Assembly: GCA_034509495.1 (NCBI GenBank)
Contig: CM067523.1
Location: forward strand, 2,652,367 to 2,716,366
From: Acestrorhynchus altus
Taxonomy: Eukaryota > Chordata > Actinopteri > Characiformes > Acestrorhynchidae
Direction: 5' to 3'
Length of the DNA: 64,000 nt
Within the stretch, counting starts at the first letter, position 1; the number at the start of each line of letters is the position of its first letter. This document shows, one piece after another, positions 55,541 to 64,000 of this stretch. The notes beneath the pieces are model-generated. The model had not been told where the DNA came from and ran no database searches. It worked only from the letters and a program-made list of their open reading frames with translations. The position numbers and the translations under genes are program-made.

Positions 55541-55669
55541 CTGAAATAGAGGACCTCTATGGAGAACTAGTGTTTGTGTCCACTCAGAACAATCGGGCCG
55601 GTGGGTGAAACTTTCTGGGAAGAGTTGGGTGGTGGGTCAAGCCGTGCGGTACTTGAAGCTCGAAGGACT

Positions 55670-56400
55670 CACCAGTTTCCAGTGGAAGTGAGGAGAAGGA
55701 ATCAAAATGTGGAAGGGTTGTTAGAATAGTGGAGGTAAGAGAAGATAGAGAGAGTGTGTGAAGGTTAAAATGAGTGGTGGAAGAAGATTAGGAGACAGCA
55801 TGTGGAGAAGAAGGGAGGGAGATTGAGAAGGACATGAAGAGATGGTCAGAACCGTCAACGGGAGTAACTGTCAGATCCAAGGCAGGGACAGGTCTGCTAA
55901 AGATTAGATCCAATGTGTTGCCTGCCCTGTGCGTTGGACCAGACTGGTGAAAGGTGAGGTCAAAAGAAGACAGAAGTTGGATGAGACATGATGACTACAG
56001 TTTCTCAGGTGGAAGGTTGAAATCACCAATGAGAATGAGTGAGAGACTACTCAGGAGAGCGTCCAATTCATCAATGAAGTTGCCTAATGGACCAGGAGGT
56101 CGACAGAGGAGAGGAGTTGATCGCCACCCCCGAGAGGCAAGCAAGCCTGTGCCTCCACCTCTACCGACCCTTCATGGAGAGAGAGAGAAAGTAAAGGCGG
56201 AGGACAGGGCAGCTGGGGTTGCAGTGTTCTCAGAGGTGATCCACGTCTCTGTCAGGGCCAAGAAGTCTAGAGACTGTGCCGATGCCAGGGCTGAGATGAA
56301 ATCAGCTTTCTGTACCACTGACGGGCAATTCCAGAGCCCCCCAGATACCGTCACCTGAGAGTCTGATGAAGCTGGTATCGCCATGTGATGCAGGTGGGCC
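55670..56400 (-). mobile_element. Non-LTR retrotransposon endonuclease relic (L2-like)
   Basis: The minus strand reads GLWNCPSVVQKADFISALAS then LDFLALTETWI (endonuclease motif). After a frame break it reads LLYRPPGPLGNFIDELDALL, GDFNLPPE, and later DLIFSRP and SDH. This is the AP-endonuclease order of L2/Rex1-type LINEs. Broken in several places. Confidence 0.75.
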
Positions 56401-56589
56401 ATGACATGCAATAGGTGAAGAACCCCTGCAGTAGAATACAGCCACAGACACCTGCCACAGCAGTGGTATATGATCTAAGAAATCATGTAATCACTACTCG
56501 TTCCTGACCAGTAATGATGTCATTTTCCAGTCCATTTAGAGAATTTATAATGTTTATTTCACCTGTTATGCATGTGTGGAGCTGCAAAG

Positions 56590-56814
56590 TAGTGCCATTT
56601 GGTACTGATCCGATACCAAGTAAACACAGGGCTAGTATCACCAATACTGATACCAATACCAATACTTTTTATCAATACATTTTTAGATTATGCACTATTT
56701 ATCGATGAACAAAGTGTCGTGATTTATCATCAACATCTAAATATATTTTCATAACCATTAAATGGTTGACTTTTTTTGTTTTTACTATTTTGTAATGAAA
56801 AAATTAGTCATTAA

Positions 56815-56860
<46 letters not shown>

Positions 56861-57205
56861 GAATCTCTTAGTATCCTGTAATTACTGCTGTCTCCTACTT
56901 CATAAATAAAAGGATGTAGAATTCGTAACATTGCTCTTAACATGTGGAGACATGAGTCAAGAATTTAATTGGTGGGGACAGTTCACTGGATATTGGTCAA
57001 TTCTATGAACAGGTCTAATTATTGTGGGGGACATTTAAATTATCGCTGGTTGTTGGTGGGGACGCGTCACTTCAGTCCATGCTAAAACTACGCCCGTGAC
57101 TGGAGCATGTGTAAATATATAAGGCCTAGAAAGAAGTAATCCGATACCAGTTCTAACATTGGTATTGATAATATCGATATTCAGATCGATCGGTCCAGCC
57201 CTACT
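56590..57205. mobile_element. MITE-like element with GATACCAATA blocks
   Basis: The left end CAGGGCTAGTATCACCAATA and the right end ATCGATCGGTCCAGCCCTA are roughly inverted. The interior contains a (ATT)15 repeat at 56814-56860. Confidence 0.45.
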
Positions 57206-58199
57206 GCAAAGCCGGTTCCAAATATGGTGAGAACAGTGGACCGATCATGTGACTGAAACCAGTCTGTGCCCAGTTATCGTGCTTATTCTGGACCAGATCA
57301 TTGTTGTTCTACACCACCATACTGCTGTTTATCATTTATATCAGGTATTTTAATAAAATGTATATTATCAGGAATCTCGAATCCAAAAGTCAACAGATCA
57401 GCGCGAGTTGAGGAATATTACTGCCCCCAGACATGCATTCGTTTAATTATTATTAATATACTTAATGCAGTAACAGTTCATATGGTTTAAGTCATGTTTA
57501 AACATTAGTCCTGTTCTGTTCTTCACGCAGCGTTTCTAAGCCATCTGGAGTTTTGATCATGAAGAATTACTTCCTTCCCTTTTCTGATGGTATTATTATC
57601 AACGTAACTGCAGTGTCATCTTTGCGGTAACCCACCACTGAGATCAAATGGACTTTTGTAAACTTTGGCAGCATTTAAAGCAAAATGAGGGGATATGATA
57701 CTGAACGTTGTGCATGGTGTTAACATTAGTCTTAGTTATAATCCAGGCTCTGATGTTAGAATGGAGAGCTTGTCAGCTCTCACTGAAGCACCCAGGCCTG
57801 TTTACGTTAGAAGACACACAACCAGCGCAGCACAGAAGACGAACATGCCAGTGCACGTATAACAAACAGTAAAGGAAAGACGAGTAATTCAGTCTGATTG
57901 TAGAACAGCTTTCACAGTGGTTACCACAAGCACGGCATCTACGTCACCGTCGATGACTGATTGTCCTCCGCCCACCTGTCAAACGAACCTGGTGTAACAT
58001 ATGTTGAAAGAAATATGCAAACATGGCCCTGTGAGGAAGTAGGGGTTAGGAGGTGTAAGGAGGAACCGTAGGGGTCGAAGCCCACTTCGTGGGTAGAGTT
58101 GGGCGAGTCGTCAGAGTCCCCGACAAATGGAGCAGGCAGAAGGAAAGTTTTGGTAGGCCAGCGGTTTATTAAGCAAAACGACTGTTTACATAAATACAA

Positions 58200-58710
58200 C
58201 TAGGATAGGATAGAACTTTATTGATCTCTTGGGAGGGTTCCCTCGGGGAAATTAAGGTTCCAGCCACAACATAAGTACAGTATATAAAGGTAGAACCAGA
58301 TCATTTAGTAAAGAAACACTATATAAATATAAAGAATATATAATATAGACTATATTACAATATACAATATATACTGTATAAATAGTGCCTGAGAAAAAGA
58401 GAAATGGAGTCCAGTAGAACAGGGTATTGTTATTGCAACAATAGAACCTTATTATTGTTATTGCACTTGAAACTGTGCATTGCATTGTTATTATTGCACT
58501 TTGTTTATTGCACCAAGTCCAGGTGTGTTGTTGTGGGTTGTGAGTGAGTTACTGGTCGTTCCTACTCATTCCCATCCTCCATCCTCCTGTTCCCCCTCCT
58601 CCCCCCCAGAGAGGAGTTGTACAGTCTGATGGCGTGCGGGACAAAAGAGTTTTTAAGTCTATTGGTCCCTGCACTTGGGAAGAAGCCGTCTCTCACCGAA
58701 ACTGCGCATT
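58200..58710 (-). mobile_element. RTE-type LINE 3' end
   Basis: AGAACTTTATTGATCTCTTG at the left and AGGAGTTGTACAGTCTGATG with GTGCGGGACAAAAGAGTTTT at the right are characteristic of a fish RTE/Rex3-type family. Short inverted TATA-rich sequence lies between. Confidence 0.55.
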
Positions 58711-59524
58711 AAAAATAAAGAAAAGAAAATAATAATGAAGCAAAAAGTCTCCACTAACTTCAGTGTCACTGACCGATGACAAGGTCAACAGATTTCCACC
58801 ATCACAATGTCTCCACTCACCCCCCTCACTCTACCTCAGAGCAGGTTTATATACAGGTAGCCCCTCCCCCTGGGTTCTACCAGTATTAGCACAGGTGATG
58901 AACTTAATACAATACAAAGTAATTGTTGATACACCGTCACATTCAACACTCGTCATTAATACGTACCTTTCACAAAAAACACTCCTTAAACAAACCCATT
59001 TTTTTATCAAACAAGGACTGTAAGTGTTCACGCTTCATTTTTAGAACTTCTCAAGTCCAATGTCCCCTCTAATACCCGAGGTGGACTCGCCCAGGTGAGT
59101 TAAAACGCAGAGCTCACTCAGACTGAACTTCAGTCTCTTTTCACTTTTGTCCCCGGGTGGCTGTGGACAACACACAGGTGTGGACAGGTACGTGTGTGAC
59201 CTACGTGATGGTAATGTGTGCTTGAGCTTACATCATTACATTATTTTAGAACTTATTTTAGAGTTAAAGCAGCAGCGGTTTTGGAGGGGACTGCTCGCTA
59301 TAGGGGACATGTTCCTATAGGATGAGGTTTCACTTTGTAGGTCATGTAATAATCTTATTTATGATGGAGAAATGTTGATGTGGGGTAGAGACACTTAATT
59401 TTTTTTTTGGAAGATCTCAGGTTTCTCGTGTTTCCTCTCGTCCAAAATTTTAGATTTATTTCAAGTACATTTTCCATCATTTTCATCTTTATTTCTTTAT
59501 CTTCTCTTTTCTTCCAATATCACC

Positions 59525-59990
59525 CAAACATCAAAACATGGTCTTTGGTGGGTGCAGTGGGAGGCGGTCTTTGGTGGGTGCAGTGGGAGGCGGTCTTTGG
59601 TGGGGTGAGGCGTCTCAGAGCCAGGGGAGAGGGCGCGCTGGGTGGGCAGGAGAGGTTCTTGGTGGGGCATTGGGAGAGGGCCTTGGTGGGGGCAGGAGGC
59701 TTTGGTGGGGGCAGGAGGGTCTGTGGGGGCAGGGAGAGGGCCTTCGTGGGCAGAGAGGTTCTTTGGTGGGGCAGGGAGAGGCCTTGGTGGGGCAGTGGAG
59801 AGGGCCTTGGTGGGGGCAGGAGAGGGTCTTTGGTGGGGCAGGGAGGGCCTTGGTGGGGCAGTGGGAGAGGGCCTTTGGGGACAGTGAGAGGGTCTTGTGG
59901 GGGCAGGGAGGGCCTTTGGGTTTGGTGCGGGCAGTGAGAGGGTCTTTGGTGGGGGCAGTGAGAGGGTCTTTGGTGGGGGCAGTGGGAGAT
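59525..59990. repeat. G-rich minisatellite (GGTCTTTGGTGGGGGCAGTG type)
   Basis: About 18 imperfect units of some 22-32 bases. The plus strand is G-rich and the minus strand pyrimidine-rich. The minus strand stays open in more than one frame and would read Pro/Ser/His-rich repeats. It starts where the receptor relic's homology ends. Confidence 0.92.
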
Positions 59991-59992
59991 TG

Positions 59993-60210
59993 TCACACCA
60001 CAGCGGCAGACGTAACCACAGAATCAGCAGAAGAACACACAGCAGATGAGTGACCCTAAACACTCACTCTGACACTCAGCTTAGAAAATTCACTCCAACA
60101 ACACGTGTGAGGTGACAGGTCCTCACGTTGTTCTGACTCACAGAGGAAGCACTGCTGCTGTAGAGTGTCAAACGAACACGACATCTTCAGAAGAATGAGA
60201 GGAAGTGGGG
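59993..60210 (-). pseudogene. Decayed 5' end of an Ig-receptor gene (copy 3)
   Basis: Aligns with 54890-55120 across the promoter-proximal region, first exon and the start of the Ig exon. Lesions: the start codon ATG is GTG (60126-60124); the first donor GTGAGT is replaced by CACGTG; the Ig-exon acceptor AG is AC (60012); and an indel shifts the frame of the intron/leader part. Homology stops at about 59993, where a minisatellite begins. No Ig or stalk exon of this copy is present to the left. Confidence 0.75.
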
Positions 60211-60390
60211 GATTTAGACATGAAAACTCAAACCACACTCTCACACAATCCAGTAAGGTGTTAAGAAAGTCAAGAATGTCAAGCCTTGTTATTGTCCTTT
60301 TAATCAGGACCGATTTCTCTACATCTTCATGTTTTAAAAACTGGGTCACAGTGTGAACACAGATGAGAACCTCTTGTGTCCCCGTGTGAT

Positions 60391-60600
60391 TTACATCTTA
60401 TGGCATCTAGCTGACACTCGTATCCAGAGCAACTTACAACTCATTACAGAGGAGGTCCAGAGTAGTGCTAGGAGTCTTGTCCAAGGACTCTTATTGGTGT
60501 AGCACAGAATAGTTGCCCAGACTGGGAATCGAACCCCAGTCTCCCACATGCTGTGGCGGCTCACTGGTAGTGTTATCTGTTGTGCCACACCAACCGTTGG
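60391..60600 (-). mobile_element. tRNA-derived V-type SINE
   Basis: Minus strand: head with GGGGTTCGATTCCCAGTCTG (B box) and tail with AAGTTGCTCTGGATACGAGT and GTCAGCTAGATGCC, the shared V-SINE/L2 tail. Confidence 0.7.
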
Positions 60601-60877
60601 TTAATGTGACCAGTTTTTAAAACAATGCACCTGTTATTGAGTCGATCATCATTAAACAAATGAACAAAAATGCAATATGGACTAATATTGTTATGAAAAT
60701 ACAGGATTTTAAGGCCCAAACTGTGTGGAGGTCAACTCTGACCACCAGAGGGCAGCAGAATACAGGCTCAGATAATGGACAGGGCCTAGCAGCAGAAGGA
60801 TGCTGGACTTTGTAATCTTTGTCACTTTCTGAATATATTTACTCTGCATTTCTATTTTTTTTCTTCTTTTAATTAGT

Positions 60878-60883
<6 letters not shown>

Positions 60884-60916
<33 letters not shown>
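60884..60916. repeat. (TTA)n microsatellite
   Basis: About eleven ATT/TTA units. Confidence 0.9.
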
Positions 60917-60949
60917 CATGTGATTACTAATTATTATTATTAATAATGT

Positions 60950-60950
<1 letters not shown>

Positions 60951-61019
<69 letters not shown>
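60951..61019. repeat. (TAGA)17 microsatellite
   Basis: Uninterrupted tetranucleotide repeat, placed where the tail of the following RTE-type element would be. Confidence 0.97.
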
Positions 61020-61480
61020 CAAGTACATAGCAACGAAATGCAGTTAGCATCTACCAGAAGTGCAAAATAGTAGCAAAAGTGCAAACAAGAAAAACTGTGC
61101 AAGTGTGCAATCACAGTATATACGGTATCAAATTATGATAAATACAGTTATAAATGTGCAAATATGCAAACAGTGGATATGTAGGAATATACACGAGCAT
61201 ACTAGCGATGTAAACTGTATTGAATAATAACTTATGAATTGTCTGTATTGTGACAGTAATAATATAGTAATATAATATATTAATAATAACTAATCAATAA
61301 TAATAAATAATAACAGCTCTGATTGGTGAGTGAAGTGAGAAGGGCAGTGCTGGTAGTCCATTGTGTGCCGTATGAGTGGGAGTGTTATCAGTGAAGTGTG
61401 GAGTTCAGCAGAGTGATTGTGGAGGGAAAGAAGCTGGACCTGAGCCGACTTGTTCTGGACCGGAGATAATAATAATGTAT
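61020..61480 (-). mobile_element. RTE-type LINE 3' end, second copy
   Basis: After the (TAGA)n tail come CATAGCAACGAAATGCAG, repeated GTGCAAA motifs and finally GGAGTTCAGCAGAGTGATTG with GGAAAGAAGCTGGACCTGAG. Same layout as 58200-58710. Confidence 0.5.
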
Positions 61481-61498
61481 TGTTTGTGTTCCTTTGTT

Positions 61499-61510
61499 AT
61501 GTGTATGTGT

Positions 61511-61560
<50 letters not shown>
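61499..61560. repeat. (GT)n microsatellite
   Basis: About 29 GT units with two TATGTG interruptions near the left. Confidence 0.95.
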
Positions 61561-61566
<6 letters not shown>

Positions 61567-62191
61567 GAGTCAGTAGCCTGCAGAATGGTAGAGGGGACAC
61601 ACAACTGATCCCATAATGAAAGGTGATAAATGGTTGAATCCTTTTAGAGAAAATTCCTTTGATGTTTATGGGAAAGTAAAGTCCCATTTCTCTACCTGTC
61701 CCCGACTAATGTCCTGATCTGAAACAACTTTGTCTACACTTTTTATTTTTTATCACACTGTACAGAACATTTTATTTACAGTTACACTGTCACACATGAA
61801 AGCAACAGAGGGTTAAATTATAACATTAGTTTTATCACTGACTACTTAAGTGGAAATGATCTCGATCCATCCGGAGTAAACAAGTTTCTGCCCTGAGCTG
61901 GAAACCCGGAAGTGAACTACAATAGAAATTCACAATTTTACAAGTGTGTGACTGTAAAGTCAGCCCTGCGTATTTTCATTCTGTTACCATGACTGGCTGA
62001 GACAAACACAGAGGATGGTCTTAAAGGGAACTGTGTTAATACCCATGAACTAATTTAAAGCACTTCCACCGTGTGGTTTGACACTAGTGTGAATTTAACT
62101 GAAGAGTGTTTGTCTCAAGAACTGAGCACCGTGTTGGTGTCGGGTCTGTTTCTGAACAGTGTGTGCGGTCAGTTCTACTGTGTGGTCAGTT

Positions 62192-62278
62192 CTACTCTGC
62201 GGGGCTCAGCTGAGTAAACTCCATCACAGTGAAGGTGTTGCTTCTGCAGCCGTTCTGGAGCATCACTGTGTACAACGT
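62192..62278 (-). CDS. Receptor copy 2: last coding exon
   Basis: 29 codons including TAG. Acceptor CTCCGTTTCAG|ACG. Encodes TLYTVMLQNGCRSNTFTVME, then FTQLSPAE. Confidence 0.7.
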   Translation of the reverse strand, partial: TLYTVMLQNGCRSNTFTVMEFTQLSPAE

Positions 62279-63900
62279 CTGAAACGGAGATAAAAATACT
62301 TTAGAGTTCAGTGTTTAATAATGTTTATCATTTATTTTCCCATTTTTTAATGATATTGTAGTTTTTCCCCCCAATATTTATACCAACATTGAAATCTTGA
62401 TCAACCGATACCTGATGAGTCCAGATTTAAAAAGCATTCCTAAGATAAAAACTCCTTCAGCAGAAATGAGAGTCTGAAAACTAATCCTTCAAAACATTTC
62501 TGTACAACATTGAAATGAAAATGGAGAAAATTATTTTAATTTTAATCAGTTCTGCACGATCACATCAGAATTTAATATCATATCTAAAATATTATATTTA
62601 AGATATCTTAAGAATACAGATAGTTCTTAGATTTGGAAAAGAGAAACATGTTTTTAGAAGAATTTATCCTTAATTTTATTTAAAGAATCTATTATCTATT
62701 TATTTATTTTTGTTTTTTCATGGTAATATTATTTTGACTTTGTTTTTCGTTCCTCTAAATGATTTGAATTCAAATTGTTTTGAAGCCTTTTCATTTAGTT
62801 AATTCCTATTAAATGTGATTCTTATTTTTTGTTTTAAATTAATTTTATTTGCTCAGCTGCGTTGATGAGAGTCCATGTATCTCAGAGTGAAAATGAAGGT
62901 TGTTTGAAACTAACCGTATTAAATTTTATATACATATAAATATAATATTCAGCTCAGAATTCAAATCAAATACACAGTTCAATATTTCCATGATTTATAA
63001 AATTTAACTGAAGAGAATTCACGAGTGTTTTGTAGTGAAATCTAAATGACTCTGATTGATTCAGTCGTAGAACTACAGATTAAAACTATGTGGGTTTAGA
63101 CCAACCTGATCTCTGCTGAGCTCCTGCTGTTGTCTGGTGTCTGGAGTCTTCAGGTGGTTCTTTGGAGACTCTTTGCAGCAGATTATTAACAGAACTGCAC
63201 AGACAGGAAATTAATTTTTGTCAGGAAAAGTAATTTTTAATACAGTGAAACAAAAAATATGCAAAATATGACCCCTATATAAACTTTTGATGTACATCAG
63301 GTGCCTTAATAAATACAAAGGGATCACAAAAAATAAAAATATGGTTTAAAACTCATTTAAATTTCATTGAAATTTTTTGTTTTACTGTGAATCAGTTTGG
63401 CACATCGATCATGGAAAACAGAAATCCAGAATCTCACTATTAGAAATTTATTAAAACAAAAAATGATATGCTGTTAAACTGCTTTTGATCTCAGAAAGTG
63501 TTACGACTGACACACGTTGGAGCAAGACTTTATGAAAGTCTGTACTGTTTATGTTTGATATCATGAAAAGCTTATGGGTGGAGCTTTGAGGAAATAGTAT
63601 TTTACAGTAACATTTTTTGAAACGTTAGTCTTTCTTTTCTTTTTCAATTTTCATTAAGTCGTCTTTGTCAGTTCACCAACTGAGCAAGGCACTGATTAAT
63701 ACAGTGGAGTGTATTCAGTTACATCCAAATGCAATTTACTGAATGTAAACACAAATGACAAAAATATAACTCACATGTTACTGTTATGACCAGAATACAG
63801 ATCAGCTGACCAGATATGATGAGAAGGGTTTGCAGATGAAGATGTTTAGTGTCTTCTGCAGCCGATTCCGTCCCGTTTGTGACATTGTGTCTGCACTGAT
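62192..63900 (-). CDS. Ig receptor copy 2, 3' half (runs off right edge)
   Basis: Three exons are visible: 63900-63775 (stalk and membrane), 63194-63106 (end of the membrane segment, start of tail) and 62278-62192 (tail with stop). They join in phase. The membrane segment TLLIISGQLICILVITVTFL runs into LIICCKESPKNHLKTPDTRQ, then QQELSRDQTLYTVMLQNGCR and a C terminus ending EFTQLSPAE. The tail has one tyrosine in a YTVM context, a YxxM motif of the kind that binds PI3K in CD28-family receptors, and an imperfect ITIM. The Ig exon lies beyond 64000. The stalk exon is nearly identical to that of copy 1 (54241-54116), which points to recent duplication, but the membrane segment has diverged and the donor is a normal GT. 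Introns of about 580 and 830 bases are AT-rich and unique. Confidence 0.72.
63106..63194 (-). CDS. Receptor copy 2: juxtamembrane exon
   Basis: 89 nt. Acceptor CTGTGCAG|TT, donor GATCAG|GTTGGT. Encodes LLIICCKESPKNHLKTPDTR, then QQQELSRDQ. The basic residues after CC mark the cytoplasmic side. Confidence 0.7.
63775..63900 (-). CDS. Receptor copy 2: stalk and membrane exon
   Basis: 126 nt. Acceptor TTTTCAG|AT, donor AACAT|GTGAGT. Begins DQCRHNVTNGTESAAEDTKH as in copy 1. The flanking intron to 64000 is also nearly identical to copy 1. Confidence 0.75.
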
Positions 63901-64000
63901 CTGAAAACGATTCAGCAGTTTTAATACAAACAAACTGATTTTATAAGATTCATCAAGTGACAGTGATTTGCTCATCATTTTATGGAAGGATTGAGGAGAT

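Larger units (their letters stand above)
55541..59992. other. Intergenic, repeat-rich
   Basis: No gene. Consists of a LINE endonuclease relic, a MITE with an ATT repeat, an RTE-type 3' end and a G-rich minisatellite, with unique AT-rich sequence at 57210-58190 and 58720-59520. Confidence 0.6.
60211..62191. other. Intergenic between the receptor relic and receptor copy 2
   Basis: Holds a V-type SINE, a CTCF-like motif at 60742, (TTA)n, (TAGA)n, an RTE-type 3' end, a (GT)n and about 600 bases of unique sequence (61600-62190), part of which must be 3' UTR of copy 2. Confidence 0.55.

Noticed and set aside
59407..59937. Gly/Trp-rich frames on the plus strand
   Set aside because: Produced by the G-rich minisatellite; overlapping frames are open on both strands.
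60391..60600. Possible tRNA gene
   Set aside because: Has A- and B-box-like parts but no complete cloverleaf, and carries a SINE body and tail.

Overview
The window is nuclear DNA from a bony fish, almost certainly a teleost. It holds intron-containing vertebrate genes with GT-AG splice sites, very many long (CA)n and (GA)n microsatellites, remnants of Tc1-like, L2-like and RTE-like elements, tRNA-derived SINEs, and a small tandem family of Ig-domain receptors. No bacterial gene, CRISPR array, rRNA or free-standing tRNA gene was seen.

Left part, about 1-32,700, minus strand: most of bcor (BCL6 corepressor). Six coding exons are readable, at 24132-21061 (1,024 codons), 16205-16034, 13640-13366, 11727-11512, 7589-7285 and 3145-2882. 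They run from the disordered N-terminal half, with its CtBP-type PLDLS motif and BCL6-binding peptide, to the first residues of the ankyrin domain. The remaining ankyrin repeats and the C-terminal PUFD domain lie beyond the left edge. The exon phases chain correctly except that the 13640-13366 exon is one base short of an open frame. A CpG-rich region with a strong minus-strand donor at 32317 is the likely 5' exon and promoter.

Middle, about 32,700-40,480: intergenic sequence holding CpG-rich promoter flank, dispersed repeats, a Tc1 transposase relic and an array of degenerate tRNA-like units. From 40,481 to about 49,765 on the plus strand lies a complete atp6ap2 (prorenin receptor, V-ATPase accessory protein). 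It has nine coding exons with consistent phases, encodes 355 residues, and has a CTCF-type and a CRE motif just upstream and an AATAAA signal downstream. Bcor and atp6ap2 are also divergent neighbours on the mammalian X chromosome, so this is conserved linkage.

Right part, about 49,770-64,000: repeat-rich DNA with a family of single V-type Ig receptors on the minus strand. One copy (55036-54116) has signal peptide, Ig, and stalk/transmembrane exons. A decayed copy (about 60175-59993) keeps only its 5' end and runs straight into a G-rich minisatellite. A third copy enters from the right edge, where its stalk/transmembrane and cytoplasmic-tail exons are visible (63900-62192).

Bcor acts in the nucleus as a PRC1.1/BCL6 corepressor. 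Atp6ap2 acts in the endolysosomal membrane and at the cell surface. The receptors are probably leukocyte surface proteins. I see no functional operon-like relation among them; they share a neighbourhood. The strongest anomalies are the bcor frame break, dinucleotide repeats sitting directly at splice sites, and the decay and divergence of the receptor copies.
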